A stretch of 64,000 bases of DNA from Alphaproteobacteria bacterium (lineage in GTDB: Bacteria > Pseudomonadota > Alphaproteobacteria > UBA6615). Below are positions 53,903 through 63,432 of the stretch, in pieces (position 1 is the first letter of the stretch; each line of letters begins with the position of its first letter). The notes under the pieces are model-generated. The model saw nothing but the letters and a program-made list of their open reading frames with translations, had not been told where the DNA came from and ran no database searches. The stretch is from assembly GCA_021774575.1 (NCBI GenBank), contig JAJFIX010000045.1:78561-142560 (forward strand). The letters are read 5' to 3'. Made by a program: the position numbers and the translations under genes.

Positions 53903-55747
53903 ATGGTTCATAATTCGCTAAACCCGGAAATTCGGCGCTTACCGGAGATCATCGTTAACCAGATCGCCGCCGGTGAAGTCGTCGAGCGGCCTGCGGCTGC
54001 GGTCAAGGAACTGGTCGAGAACGCCATCGACGCTGGTGCAACGGCAATCGACATTGCGGTGCGCGATGGTGGGAAGGCGCAAATCAGCGTCACCGATAAT
54101 GGCCATGGCATGACCCCGGACGACCTGCTGCTCGCGGTCGAACGACATGCAACGTCAAAACTGCCCGATGATGACCTAGTCCTGATCAAAAGCCTGGGGT
54201 TTCGGGGTGAAGCTCTGCCATCTATCGGCGCCGTTGCCCGGCTGACCTTGACATCGCGCACCGCCGACGCCGACAGCGCCTGGTCGCTGAGCGTCAATGG
54301 CGGGAAGATCGGCAAGCCCGTACCGGCCGCCCAGGGCCCTGGCACCCGCATCGATGTGCGGGAATTATTTTATGCCACCCCGGCACGGCTTAAATTCCTA
54401 AAGACGCCGCGCACCGAAGCCAATCATATTTCAGATACCCTGGAGCGACTGGCCATGGCCCATCCGGGGATCGCTTTTAGCCTGGAGATTGACGGTAAAA
54501 GGCGATTTCAATACTGGCGTCCGGCAAATGATTTATTGGACAATGATGCCCAACTTTTTCGCCTGGCCGCCGTTATGGGCCAAGATTTCGCCGACAATGC
54601 GATGACGATCATGGCCGAGCGCCAGGGTCTCACCTTATCGGGATTTGCCGGTCTGCCCACCCTTAACTATCCAACAGCACGCCACCAATATTTGTTCGTC
54701 AATGGCCGCCCGGTGCGTGACAAGTTGCTGTTTGGGGCGGTGCGCGGCGCCTACCAAGATTTTCTCGCCCGCGACCGTAATCCGGCCTTGGCGCTTTTTG
54801 TCGATTGCCCGGCCGATGACGTCGATGTCAACGTCCACCCGGCCAAGACCGAGGTCCGGTTCCGTGACCCCGGTTTGATACGCGGATTAATCGTCGGCGC
54901 ACTAAAACACGCGCTAGCAGAGGCCGGTCACCGTGCCTCGACAACGGTCAGCCAAGCCGCCCTGGGATCTTTTCAGGCGCAATCACAGGCCCCCTATAGA
55001 ACGAACACAAACCATTACGCCCCGCGCGGTGCGGCCGAAGCGGTGGCGCAATATTTCGCCCCACCAAACACTGGGACCGCTGTTGGGATCGGTCTCCCGG
55101 ATCTTGACGCAGGCCCTTCGGCACGCGACGAACCGTTCTCGGAGATGACCTCAGGCGAGGCGCAAGACTTCCCTCTGGGCGCGGCCCGGGCGCAATTGCA
55201 CGAAACTTATGTCATCGCCCAGACTGCCGACGGACTGGTCATCGTTGATCAGCATGCCGCGCACGAACGTTTGGTCTATGAGCATATGAAGACAGCCATG
55301 GCCAATGGCGATGTTGCCCGCCAGGTATTGCTGTTACCCGAAATTGTTGAAATGGATGAAGCGGCGGCAGGCCGGATCAGCGATCGGGCAGCCGAATTTG
55401 CCGAGCTGGGCTTAATCCTCGAACCGTTTGGCCAGGGGGCGGTTATCATCCGCGAAGTCCCCGCGCTGCTCGGCCAGATCGATATCACCACCATGGTCAA
55501 GGATTTGGCAGAAGAGCTTGCCGAATATGACAAGGCCCTTGGTCTGAAAGACCGGCTCGCCGATGTCTGCTCGACGATGGCCTGTCATGGTAGCGTACGC
55601 GCCGGACGGCGCATGCAGGCCGAGGAGATGAACGCTCTGCTACGCGACATGGAGGCGACCCCCCATTCGGGCCAATGCAATCATGGCCGCCCAACCTATG
55701 TCGAATTGAAACTTAAAGATATTGAACGGCTATTTGGTCGCCGATAG
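53903..55747 (+). CDS. mutL: DNA mismatch repair protein MutL with endonuclease motif
   Basis: The 614-residue protein has the GHKL ATPase motifs [20 protein letters not shown] with NAIDAGA, DNGHGM and [11 protein letters not shown] Pro/Gln-rich linker follows at about 340-430. The C-terminal dimerisation domain has [12 protein letters not shown], the DQHAx2Ex4E metal-binding motif of endonuclease MutL, plus ACHGSVRAG and CNHGRPT. So it should nick DNA itself, as in bacteria without MutH. AGGGGA stands before ATG 53903. Preceded by pgi with 11 bases between. Confidence 0.95.
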   Translation: MVHNSLNPEIRRLPEIIVNQIAAGEVVERPAAAVKELVENAIDAGATAIDIAVRDGGKAQISVTDNGHGMTPDDLLLAVERHATSKLPDDDLVLIKSLGFRGEALPSIGAVARLTLTSRTADADSAWSLSVNGGKIGKPVPAAQGPGTRIDVRELFYATPARLKFLKTPRTEANHISDTLERLAMAHPGIAFSLEIDGKRRFQYWRPANDLLDNDAQLFRLAAVMGQDFADNAMTIMAERQGLTLSGFAGLPTLNYPTARHQYLFVNGRPVRDKLLFGAVRGAYQDFLARDRNPALALFVDCPADDVDVNVHPAKTEVRFRDPGLIRGLIVGALKHALAEAGHRASTTVSQAALGSFQAQSQAPYRTNTNHYAPRGAAEAVAQYFAPPNTGTAVGIGLPDLDAGPSARDEPFSEMTSGEAQDFPLGAARAQLHETYVIAQTADGLVIVDQHAAHERLVYEHMKTAMANGDVARQVLLLPEIVEMDEAAAGRISDRAAEFAELGLILEPFGQGAVIIREVPALLGQIDITTMVKDLAEELAEYDKALGLKDRLADVCSTMACHGSVRAGRRMQAEEMNALLRDMEATPHSGQCNHGRPTYVELKLKDIERLFGRR

Positions 55748-56326
55748 TCAGGCGCCCTCACCGATATAACTGAGAAACAAAATACCAGTAGCGCCATATG
55801 CTCGCTGATCCACTAGATCGAATTGGCGCGGGAAGCTGGGGATCTGGTCGGCTGAATGCTCGACGGTCAAGATGGCCCCAGGTGCCAGCCATCCACGACC
55901 GGCCAGCTCCGTTAGAGTCCGGCTTTCCAGGTTTTTTCGATAGGGTGGATCCATGAATGCTATATTGGCCGCCTCATGCGGGCCCGCTTTTGGTGGCTCA
56001 GTGGCGTCGCACCGAATGACGCGGCATTGATCCTCGATTGCCAGGCTGGCGGCGTTCTCGGAAATGGCGGTGCAAGCTGCCTTTCCCTGCTCCATGAAAA
56101 CGGCGCTAGCCGCCCCTCTTGATAAGGCCTCCAAACCCAATGCGCCGGCACCGGCGAATATATCGAGCACTTGGGCGTCCGCTATTTCGGCGCCAATCCC
56201 ATGACCGAGAATATCAAATAGGGCTTCACGCACCCGAGCCCCAGTCGGTCGCGTCGCCTGCCCCGTTGGCGCCGCCAAACGTCGTCCGCGGAATTTACCG
56301 GCGGCGATTCGCATCGCGCTTTTCAT
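55748..56326 (-). CDS. rsmD: 16S rRNA guanine-N2 methyltransferase RsmD
   Basis: The 192-residue protein has MRIAAGKFRGRRLAAP, RPTGARVREALFDIL, LDIFAGAGALGLEALSRGA and the catalytic IAFMDPPYRK; all are typical of RsmD, which methylates G966 of 16S rRNA. The gene overlaps the 3' end of rluB by about 30 bases. GGAAG before the A-run supports ATG 56326 over the in-frame ATG 56314. It converges on mutL with no space between the stops. Confidence 0.95.
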   Translation of the reverse strand: MKSAMRIAAGKFRGRRLAAPTGQATRPTGARVREALFDILGHGIGAEIADAQVLDIFAGAGALGLEALSRGAASAVFMEQGKAACTAISENAASLAIEDQCRVIRCDATEPPKAGPHEAANIAFMDPPYRKNLESRTLTELAGRGWLAPGAILTVEHSADQIPSFPRQFDLVDQRAYGATGILFLSYIGEGA

Positions 56327-57254
56327 CTTTTTTTCTTCCCGGTCCGGTTTTTTTATTCGGCCCAGGTTTTCTGTCTGGTTGGCTTTTTTTGCTTAACCCA
56401 AGTTTTTTATTCGATCCAGATATTTTACCCGGCCCGGAGCTTTTGCCCGTCGGGGCCGCTCGGCGAACCGGTTTAGCTGCTGGTTTTGCCTGTGGGCCTC
56501 TGGCTTCAAAGAAACCAGGGAGTTGATCGGCACCGACTTTAGCGGTGACTTCTTCCAAATCTTCCTGCCCGAGTTTGCCGAGTTGAAACGGGCCGTAGGC
56601 GGTTCTAATCAATCGGTTCACCTGATACCCCAGATGTTCCATCACCCGGCGCACTTCACGATTTTTTCCCTCGCGCAATGTGATGCGGAGCCAAGCATTT
56701 GCGCCGACTTGGCGTTCAAGTGATGCATCAATCCGCCCATAGTTGATGCCGCTCACCGTTATCCCGGCGGTCAGTTTTGCCAGCGCCTCTTCAGACACCC
56801 GTCCATGAACCCTGATCCGATAGCGCCGGCTCCATCCGGTAGATGGCAATTCGAGAAAGCGCGCAAGTTCGCCGTTATTGGTTAAAAGCAGCAACCCTTC
56901 CGACGCCATATCAAGTCGGCCCACCGAGATTAATCGCGGCAACCCATCTTCCAATTTTTCAAATACCGTTGGGCGGCCTCGTGGATCTCTATGGGTGGTC
57001 AATAAACCTTGGGGTTTATGGTAACGCCATAACCTGGTGGCCTCGGGTGCGTCCAGAGGCTGACCGTCGACCACCACTTTGGCGCCGGGAACCACTACAA
57101 AAGCCGGTGTCTGCAGGATTTCGCCGTTTACCGCAACGCGACCTCCGGCGATCCAACGCTCGGCCTCGCGCCGCGAACATAGGCCTGCCCGGGCCATGAC
57201 CTTGGCGATCCGCTCGCCCTTGCTGTTCGGTTTAGGATTGGGTGTGTCAGTCAT
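56295..57254 (-). CDS. rluB: 23S rRNA pseudouridine synthase RluB-type with basic tail
   Basis: The 319-residue protein has an N-terminal S4 RNA-binding domain (RIAKVMARAGLCSRREAERW) and the RsuA-family catalytic motif GRLDMASEGLL with its Asp, then RYRIRVHG and EGKNREVRRVMEHLG. The C-terminal 65 residues are a low-complexity Lys/Arg/Gly/Pro tail, probably RNA-binding. It probably makes pseudouridine 2605 in 23S rRNA. It overlaps the stop of the preceding amidotransferase gene (8 bases) and rsmD. Confidence 0.92.
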   Translation of the reverse strand: MTDTPNPKPNSKGERIAKVMARAGLCSRREAERWIAGGRVAVNGEILQTPAFVVVPGAKVVVDGQPLDAPEATRLWRYHKPQGLLTTHRDPRGRPTVFEKLEDGLPRLISVGRLDMASEGLLLLTNNGELARFLELPSTGWSRRYRIRVHGRVSEEALAKLTAGITVSGINYGRIDASLERQVGANAWLRITLREGKNREVRRVMEHLGYQVNRLIRTAYGPFQLGKLGQEDLEEVTAKVGADQLPGFFEARGPQAKPAAKPVRRAAPTGKSSGPGKISGSNKKLGLSKKSQPDRKPGPNKKTGPGRKKDEKRDANRRR

Positions 57255-57975
57255 TTTTTGCGTAGTCCCGTGCGGCAGAAACCAGGGCGGCGAAAATTTT
57301 GCTGTCGCCGGTTGAAATCAAATATTCAGGATGCCACTGCACCCCAATGCAAAACGGTTTTTCACTATATTCAATGCCCTCAATAACCCCGTCGGGAGCC
57401 ACGGCATTTATGGTAATGGGCGACGGTGCGTCGGCCGCAGCCTGGTGGTGGGCCGAATTAACCTGCAGGTCGGTCACGCCAACGATAGCGGCCAGGCGGG
57501 TGCCCGGCGTCACGGCAACTACATGTCCGGGTTCGGTGCGCGGATTGGGTTGCTCGTGGGCGAGCGCTTCGGGGATTGCATCGGGAATATGCTGGTGCAA
57601 GGAGCCACCGAGGGCGACGTGCAAGAGTTGCTGGCCGCCACAAATACCAAGTATAGGCATGTCGCGGACCAGAGCGCCTTCAACCAGCGCCAATTCAAAT
57701 GCTGTTCTCTGGTCTTTTGTGCTGACTCTTTCATGGAGTTTTTCTGCACCAAACATCGCCGGATCGACATCGAAATCCCCCCCGGTGACGATTAAGCCGT
57801 CAATCAGGTCGAGGTAATGTGAGGCGCGAGCAAGATCATAGGGCAGCGCTATCGCCAAACCGCCAGCGACCCCCACCGGCGTGCAATAATTTTCACGCAG
57901 CGCATACCAGGGCATATTCGAATAACCGCCGGGCGCTTCGTGATCTAAAGTGATACCAATCGTCGGACAAGTCAT
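57247..57975 (-). CDS. PuuD-like class I glutamine amidotransferase
   Basis: The 242-residue protein has the class I amidotransferase triad: Cys112 in LGICGGQQLLHV, and His and Glu in GVQWHPEYL. The N-terminal PTIGITLDHEAPGGYS and GLIVTGGDFDVDP place it in the PuuD/peptidase C26 group, which hydrolyses gamma-glutamyl-gamma-aminobutyrate or similar compounds. It is first in an overlapping series with rluB and rsmD. The physiological substrate is not certain. Confidence 0.87.
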   Translation of the reverse strand: MTCPTIGITLDHEAPGGYSNMPWYALRENYCTPVGVAGGLAIALPYDLARASHYLDLIDGLIVTGGDFDVDPAMFGAEKLHERVSTKDQRTAFELALVEGALVRDMPILGICGGQQLLHVALGGSLHQHIPDAIPEALAHEQPNPRTEPGHVVAVTPGTRLAAIVGVTDLQVNSAHHQAAADAPSPITINAVAPDGVIEGIEYSEKPFCIGVQWHPEYLISTGDSKIFAALVSAARDYAKND

Positions 57976-58081
57976 GAAACCTTGTGTCTCGATTTGTGAA
58001 CGATGCCCCGTGCTTGACAGGATTGGACTGCCAACGCAAGCTCATGATAGCAAGCATTTGGGTAAGAAAGGCGGCCGCCAG

Positions 58082-58549
58082 ATGAACGACAGACCCGATA
58101 CCGGCGAAGGGCTGATGCAGAATGCCATCGCCCAGGCAGAGGCGGCGGCAAAGCGCGGGGAGGTGCCCGTTGGTGCGGTACTTGTCGACGCTATGTCGGG
58201 GGAAATTCTTGCGGCTCACGGCAACATTGTTGAGGGGCTCGACGACCCCACCGCCCATGCCGAAATCCTGGTAATCCGTGCCGCCTGTAAGCTCCGGGGC
58301 GAACCGCGACTGCCCGACTGCGACCTTTACGTCACCTTAGAGCCTTGCCCAATGTGTGCCACGGCAATCTCCTTTGCCCGGCTGCGGCGGCTGTATTTTG
58401 GTGCCTATGACCCCAAAGGCGGCGGCGTCGATCATGGTCCGCGCATTTTTGAACAACCGACATGCCATCATCGCCCGGAAATCATTGGCGGTGTCGAAGA
58501 AAGTCGCTGCAAGGACCTGCTCCAGGCCTTTTTCCAAGCACGGCGCTAG
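58082..58549 (+). CDS. tadA: tRNA-specific adenosine deaminase
   Basis: The start is ATG 58082 (AAAGGCGG upstream), giving 155 residues, the usual TadA length; a frame to 57950 has no support. Zinc and catalytic residues are HAE at 59-61 and PCPMC at 88-92 (Cys89, Cys92). TadA deaminates A34 to inosine in tRNA-Arg. It is divergent from the PuuD-like gene. Confidence 0.94.
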   Translation: MNDRPDTGEGLMQNAIAQAEAAAKRGEVPVGAVLVDAMSGEILAAHGNIVEGLDDPTAHAEILVIRAACKLRGEPRLPDCDLYVTLEPCPMCATAISFARLRRLYFGAYDPKGGGVDHGPRIFEQPTCHHRPEIIGGVEESRCKDLLQAFFQARR

Positions 58550-58601
58550 TTCAATTTCTACATATTATTGGCTGAGTTAAGGCAACTCGGGTTCGCTAGG
58601 C

Positions 58602-60725
58602 TCAATATAGTTCGCCCAAGGCTTCGATCGCCACGGGCCATTCACGTCTGCGTTTCCCATCGTTCAATATTGTCAGAAATTTTTGGCAAGCTGCGGCGGG
58701 GTCGATGTCGGCCAGCAGCCCGGTCACATCGCGACGATGTTGGCCATCATGGGAGAACGCAAAATTAACCAGCATATCGACGGTGTTTTCATTCGCCGCC
58801 GATGCCAAGACCTCTGCGGCGGCGAGACGCACCGAAATATCTGGATCGTCGAGATGTCGCTCTGTGCCAGCGCTCAAACCCGGGAGGTGCGCGACCGCAC
58901 GAACGGCCTCCGCCCGAACCAAACAGTCTGGATCGTTTTGAGCCGCGTTGAGCGCAGGACGCAGGCCCTCGGCCCCGGTTCGTCCGAGGGCCCGCACGGC
59001 CATATATCTGACATCGCGCTCGGATCGGCTCACCTGTCGGACAAGTTCTGCGATAGCAAATTCGGGCAGCGCGGCCATCTTACCAGCTAGCTCCGCCAGC
59101 GAACTCGCGGCTCCATGGGCCACCTCCGTGTCGTCATCCGACAATTGTTCGGCCAGCGCGCAGGCGACATCTGCTTGAGCAATGTTGCCAAGTATGCGTA
59201 CGACGAATCGTCGCCGTTCAATTTCCAGGATACCCCCATGGTTCAATGCCACCCGTTTCTTACGAGGACTCCGGTCGGCCAGAGCAAGAAAATCCAAATC
59301 CTTTTGCGTTAGCGCAATTTTATCTTGGTCATTTTCTTTGGTCGCCGCTTTGTGGGGTTGGCGGACAATTGCGTCGAGTGTGGAGGTGGGAAACTTATCG
59401 GTGGCGAGTGTTTCTTTTTCGGGGGCCGAAATCTCTTCACCCGGGTCGTTCAGGCTCGATACGGCCTGGGGAACGGCGCTACCAACAAGCATTGCCAACA
59501 ACGTTTCACCCGCCGTATTCGGCCATTCAACCTTGACACTGAATTCGGCCAGCGCCGTCACTGCTGTTTGAAAAAGTTGCCGGTCCTGGTCATTTGCCGC
59601 CGCAATCAATAGCTCAAGAATATGGTCGCCGCCAATAATTACAAGAGCCGTCAGGGCGCCAAGACGCGCTTCAACCGGAAATCGCCCGTTCTCCAGCACT
59701 AATTTTAAATCATCAATGGCCTCGGTTTTTTCAACTGCGCCCAGCGCTTCGGCGGCGCGCGCGACGACAGAAGCATCGGGCGAGCGAAGAAACGGTCTTA
59801 CTAGATTTCCATTTTGGCCGCTCAACAAATGGGGCTCCGCGGCCAGAACGGTCAAAATGGCGACCTGCACGTCACTATTATTCTCCTCCACCAATAAAAC
59901 GCCCAACTGCTGAGGGTGATGGCGGCCACACATCCGTACCGCTTCAGCTCGAACTTCGGAAGAATTATCGGAAAACAGCGTTTTAAGGTGAGCATTGCCC
60001 GGCTCCCTCGCCGCCAACGCCCGCCCACCAGCCAGTCGCACCTCTGCATTGGGGTCCCTTAAAATATGGGCAACTGTTTTCCCGCCGTCACCAAAGTCGG
60101 CCACGATAAGCAATGCGGCAGCCCGTCGGCGCCAACGGGCATTTGGGTGGCTCAAATATTTTGACAGGGCTTGGATGCCGGTGGGCCCGAGCTCAGCCAG
60201 CGCCATAAATCCACTGCCGGTCAAATCTTGGTTCAACTCATCTTCGATAGCTCGGACAATGTCGGGCACGGATTGCGCGCAACCCAGTTTAGCCAAGCCA
60301 TTAATGGCGCTGATTTGAATATCGACCCAATCATCCCAACCATTTTCCGCGCTAGGGTCGGACCACACGATGCCCACGTCACGACCGAGAACTATCCGGC
60401 GTAACCATGGTTCCACATCGGCGTGCCCCATGGCGACGAGGGCGTCGATCGCATGGAGTTTGACTTCGCGCACCGGATCGCCGACTAGATTTGCCAAAAG
60501 CTGCTCGCCGGATCGTGGGTCGGCCAATCGCGCCAGTCCGGCGGCGGCGTCACCCCGGACATCCTCATCTTCGTCCAGGAGTGCGGAAATCAAGGCGTCG
60601 ACCGCGCCTAATCCATTGACCTTTGCCAGGGCTTGGGCTGCCAAACCCCGATGAATATCGACCCCGTCACGCAGCACCTCCGATAGCGCTTGACCAACAG
60701 CTTGATCAATTTCCAAAACCGTCAT
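58602..60725 (-). CDS. HEAT-repeat protein of the AioBA-like operon
   Basis: The start is placed at ATG 60725, since a longer frame to 60881 would run deep into the preceding gene. The 707-residue protein is made almost entirely of PBS-lyase/HEAT-type repeats (for example VRGDAAAGLARLADPRSGEQL and VKLHAIDALVAMG), with a charged non-repeat insert at about 420-475. It has no signal peptide, membrane segment or catalytic motif. It begins 19 bases after the molybdoenzyme gene, so it is probably in the same operon; a role as chaperone or scaffold for cofactor insertion or enzyme assembly is plausible but inferred. Confidence 0.82.
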   Translation of the reverse strand: MTVLEIDQAVGQALSEVLRDGVDIHRGLAAQALAKVNGLGAVDALISALLDEDEDVRGDAAAGLARLADPRSGEQLLANLVGDPVREVKLHAIDALVAMGHADVEPWLRRIVLGRDVGIVWSDPSAENGWDDWVDIQISAINGLAKLGCAQSVPDIVRAIEDELNQDLTGSGFMALAELGPTGIQALSKYLSHPNARWRRRAAALLIVADFGDGGKTVAHILRDPNAEVRLAGGRALAAREPGNAHLKTLFSDNSSEVRAEAVRMCGRHHPQQLGVLLVEENNSDVQVAILTVLAAEPHLLSGQNGNLVRPFLRSPDASVVARAAEALGAVEKTEAIDDLKLVLENGRFPVEARLGALTALVIIGGDHILELLIAAANDQDRQLFQTAVTALAEFSVKVEWPNTAGETLLAMLVGSAVPQAVSSLNDPGEEISAPEKETLATDKFPTSTLDAIVRQPHKAATKENDQDKIALTQKDLDFLALADRSPRKKRVALNHGGILEIERRRFVVRILGNIAQADVACALAEQLSDDDTEVAHGAASSLAELAGKMAALPEFAIAELVRQVSRSERDVRYMAVRALGRTGAEGLRPALNAAQNDPDCLVRAEAVRAVAHLPGLSAGTERHLDDPDISVRLAAAEVLASAANENTVDMLVNFAFSHDGQHRRDVTGLLADIDPAAACQKFLTILNDGKRRREWPVAIEALGELY

Positions 60726-60744
60726 CGAACGAACCGCCGATAGA

Positions 60745-63420
60745 TCACGTGATATCGCGCGGCGCAAAGGACATCGACCGGAAGGTTGTTTTATAAGGTG
60801 AAACGCCGATTTTCTTGACCCTCGCCACACCAATTTTATAGTTATAATTCCCGCTAACCCAATCGACCACACGACCTTCAAGGGCGTTCGCCGGTTGACC
60901 GGTATTCAGGAAATCCATGTAAATCAGGCCCTTTTTGATATGCCGTGTAACCATCGCCACGCCGGTAATCGCGGCCGACGTTAACTCGACATTGCCCGCC
61001 TCCATTTGCCCGGTGAAGGTATAGTCGCTGGCCTCAATACCCAACGTCGTTTCCCTCAGACTCGGCACGCGATCAGAATAGACCATCAACATGTCGCCGC
61101 TTTCGATGCCTCTATCGGCAGCGTCATCGGGATGAAGTTCGACAAAATTTTCCGGCCAGCGTCGGGAAATTTCCGGCCTTCGGCTATCATCAAAACCAGA
61201 CTGCCAACGTTCATTGACCCGACCAGATGTAGCCCATAGTTCCTCACCCTTGGGTCGTTGCCATTCCCAATAATCCGAGAAAAGCGACCAAGGTGATTTT
61301 TGCAAATTGCATTTGCCGGTCTGGGTATTGAACTGGGTCAATTTTTTATTAAAGACGTTTGCACCCTCCGGCCCTGTTTCGGGCAGGGTGAGGGTGGTGT
61401 CATGTAATCGAACCGTACCGGTGAGAGATCCATCGGCATTCATGAAGACAGGGCCTTGAATACCTGTCGTGCCAAACTCCCCGAGTTTTTCATGCAGGGT
61501 TTTTCCCTCGCGATGGGCAGCAACTTTGATCATGTGAAAATCTTTTCGACTGCCCCTTGAGAACGGCGAGGCCTCTTCGGCCACATCGTTCGATGTCTGC
61601 CAATCGAAACCGTCAAATCCCATGCGTTTTGCCAGTTGAGCGATAATCCACCAATCGGGCTTGGCCTCGCCCGGTGGATCATAGAACTGGTTATAGAGAC
61701 GCAATCGGCGTTCGCCATTTGCCCGCATGAAATTATCTTCACCCCAGGTCGCGGCGGGAAATATGATGTCAGCGTAGCGCGCGCCAATTGGGTCAACGAG
61801 GTAAATATCCTGATTAAAAACCACCATGCCGCCACTATCGGTGCGCGCTTTCAGCGTATCGATGATTTCTTGTTTGTCGAAAGACCTGACCTGGTTCGGA
61901 TTGGCCAGGACCAGCTCGTGAAACCGTTGGTCGAGCTGCTGGGAGCCACACATGGATTGGATCCAGGTCGTGCCAATGCAATGGGCCAATCGTGTATGGC
62001 CGGCAAGCAGCCATGTATCGGTGTCGAGGGCGCGGCGGCGACGGCCGGGTAGTTTCATCGGTGACTTATTGCGTGGGTAATGCCCACCCCACACACCGCC
62101 GCGCTGATGCCCACCAGCGCGCCCGATAACTTGTCCCGGCCGACCACCGGCGCCGACGACGATGCCCAGGGCCGCAATCGCCTGGGTCCCACCGGTATTG
62201 TTTGACCACATCAACCCCTTTTCGACCATCACCGAAGTTTTGGGGCGTCTTCCGCCTTCCGGCCGCGCCAACCATTCGGCTGCGGTGCGGATTTTTTCCG
62301 GATCGACCTCGGCGACGGCAGCGGCGTTTTCCAATACGAATTCATCTTGGCCGAGCAACCAAGACTTCCAATCGTCAAATCCGTTGGTTTGAAACGTGCC
62401 CCAGGTGGTTCGCCACTGCCAGGGCGTATTGCGCGTTCCCTGGCCAAACCCGGATGACGATTCCCATTTATTATTGACCCAATTTTGGATCCATTCACTA
62501 TCCTCCCAACCATTTTCGACAATAATCCGCGCCATCGCATTGATGACCAGAAGATCGGTTCCCAGGGCCACATCCAGCCAAAGACCGCCATTGGCTTCAA
62601 CAAAGGCCACGCCGGCGGTGCGCCGGGGAACCATCATGATGGTTTTTTGCCCTCGTCGAATGCCCCGCATAATCCACTGAGTGAACAGGATGGTTTTGGT
62701 TTCATAGGGGTCCGTGCCGCAAATCAGCAGCGTTTCGGCATTCATCCAATCTTCATAGGCCGGGCCGAAATTATCGAAACCCGCATCCCGAAACCCGGGA
62801 GTGGAGGTCACGTTTGACGGGGTATCGTGGAAGGTGAAATTTGCCGTCGAAATATGGCGGAGCGCGTATTTGGTTATCGCATAGGTGTTTTCGATAAACT
62901 GATAGGAAAAGCTCTTCACGCCATAAGCATTTTCGCCATGGTGTTCCAAAACATGAGTGCCGACCTCGGCGGCAATATCAAGGGCAAAGTCCCAACTGAC
63001 CGGTTGCAACACACCTTGAATTCGCACCAACGGCGTCTGCAATCGGTCGCGGGTCGGCGTTTGCGGGTTGTAGCATTTTTGCGCGATCAAGCCGCCCCGA
63101 ATGCTAGAATCACCCAATTTGTTGACGACTTGCGCGTCTTTATCGGGAATGATGACAATATGATGGGGCTGGCCTTCATGCCGCACAATATTGTGCTGGC
63201 TCGGGGCGACCCAGGGTCCAAGCGGTGCGACCGGAAAATTTTCACCGAAGGCATTATCATCCGCCTCGGGCCCGCCGGTGCTATTGCCAGCAACCGGCCA
63301 GCGATAAACCTTTAACCCGCAAGCGACAACGCAATAATCGCAGGCCGTCGTAATGACCTCGGCATCCGACGGTGGAAGAGGAATTTCGATCTCAGCAGTG
63401 AAATTTGGTGTCGTCGCCAC
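60745..63420 (-). CDS. AioA-like molybdopterin oxidoreductase, large subunit
   Basis: The 891-residue protein is a DMSO-reductase-family enzyme of the arsenite-oxidase/iodate-reductase group. It has CDYCVVACG (Cys27, Cys30, Cys34) for an iron-sulfur cluster, no signal peptide of its own, and collinear match to AioA: SIRGGLIAQK, HDTPSN...GFRDAG, YEDWMNAETLL, GLMWSNNTGG, GRAGGHQRGG, NGERRLRLYNQFYDPPGEA. Of the four residues of the arsenite site (His195, Glu203, Arg419, His423 in A. faecalis AioA), the first two fall on Pro208 and Asn217 here, while Arg434 and His438 are kept. Cys116 stands two places after the Ser that replaces the fourth cluster ligand in AioA. The Rieske subunit precedes it by 12 bases, as in aioBA. 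Export would be by hitch-hiking on the Tat signal of that subunit. The substrate is not determined. Confidence 0.85.
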   Translation of the reverse strand: MATTPNFTAEIEIPLPPSDAEVITTACDYCVVACGLKVYRWPVAGNSTGGPEADDNAFGENFPVAPLGPWVAPSQHNIVRHEGQPHHIVIIPDKDAQVVNKLGDSSIRGGLIAQKCYNPQTPTRDRLQTPLVRIQGVLQPVSWDFALDIAAEVGTHVLEHHGENAYGVKSFSYQFIENTYAITKYALRHISTANFTFHDTPSNVTSTPGFRDAGFDNFGPAYEDWMNAETLLICGTDPYETKTILFTQWIMRGIRRGQKTIMMVPRRTAGVAFVEANGGLWLDVALGTDLLVINAMARIIVENGWEDSEWIQNWVNNKWESSSGFGQGTRNTPWQWRTTWGTFQTNGFDDWKSWLLGQDEFVLENAAAVAEVDPEKIRTAAEWLARPEGGRRPKTSVMVEKGLMWSNNTGGTQAIAALGIVVGAGGRPGQVIGRAGGHQRGGVWGGHYPRNKSPMKLPGRRRRALDTDTWLLAGHTRLAHCIGTTWIQSMCGSQQLDQRFHELVLANPNQVRSFDKQEIIDTLKARTDSGGMVVFNQDIYLVDPIGARYADIIFPAATWGEDNFMRANGERRLRLYNQFYDPPGEAKPDWWIIAQLAKRMGFDGFDWQTSNDVAEEASPFSRGSRKDFHMIKVAAHREGKTLHEKLGEFGTTGIQGPVFMNADGSLTGTVRLHDTTLTLPETGPEGANVFNKKLTQFNTQTGKCNLQKSPWSLFSDYWEWQRPKGEELWATSGRVNERWQSGFDDSRRPEISRRWPENFVELHPDDAADRGIESGDMLMVYSDRVPSLRETTLGIEASDYTFTGQMEAGNVELTSAAITGVAMVTRHIKKGLIYMDFLNTGQPANALEGRVVDWVSGNYNYKIGVARVKKIGVSPYKTTFRSMSFAPRDIT

Positions 63421-63432
63421 GGGCCCGCCTCC

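Noticed and set aside
60725..60881. Longer N-terminus of the HEAT protein
   Set aside because: It would overlap the molybdoenzyme gene by over 130 bases and has no HEAT pattern; ATG 60725 fits the gene spacing.
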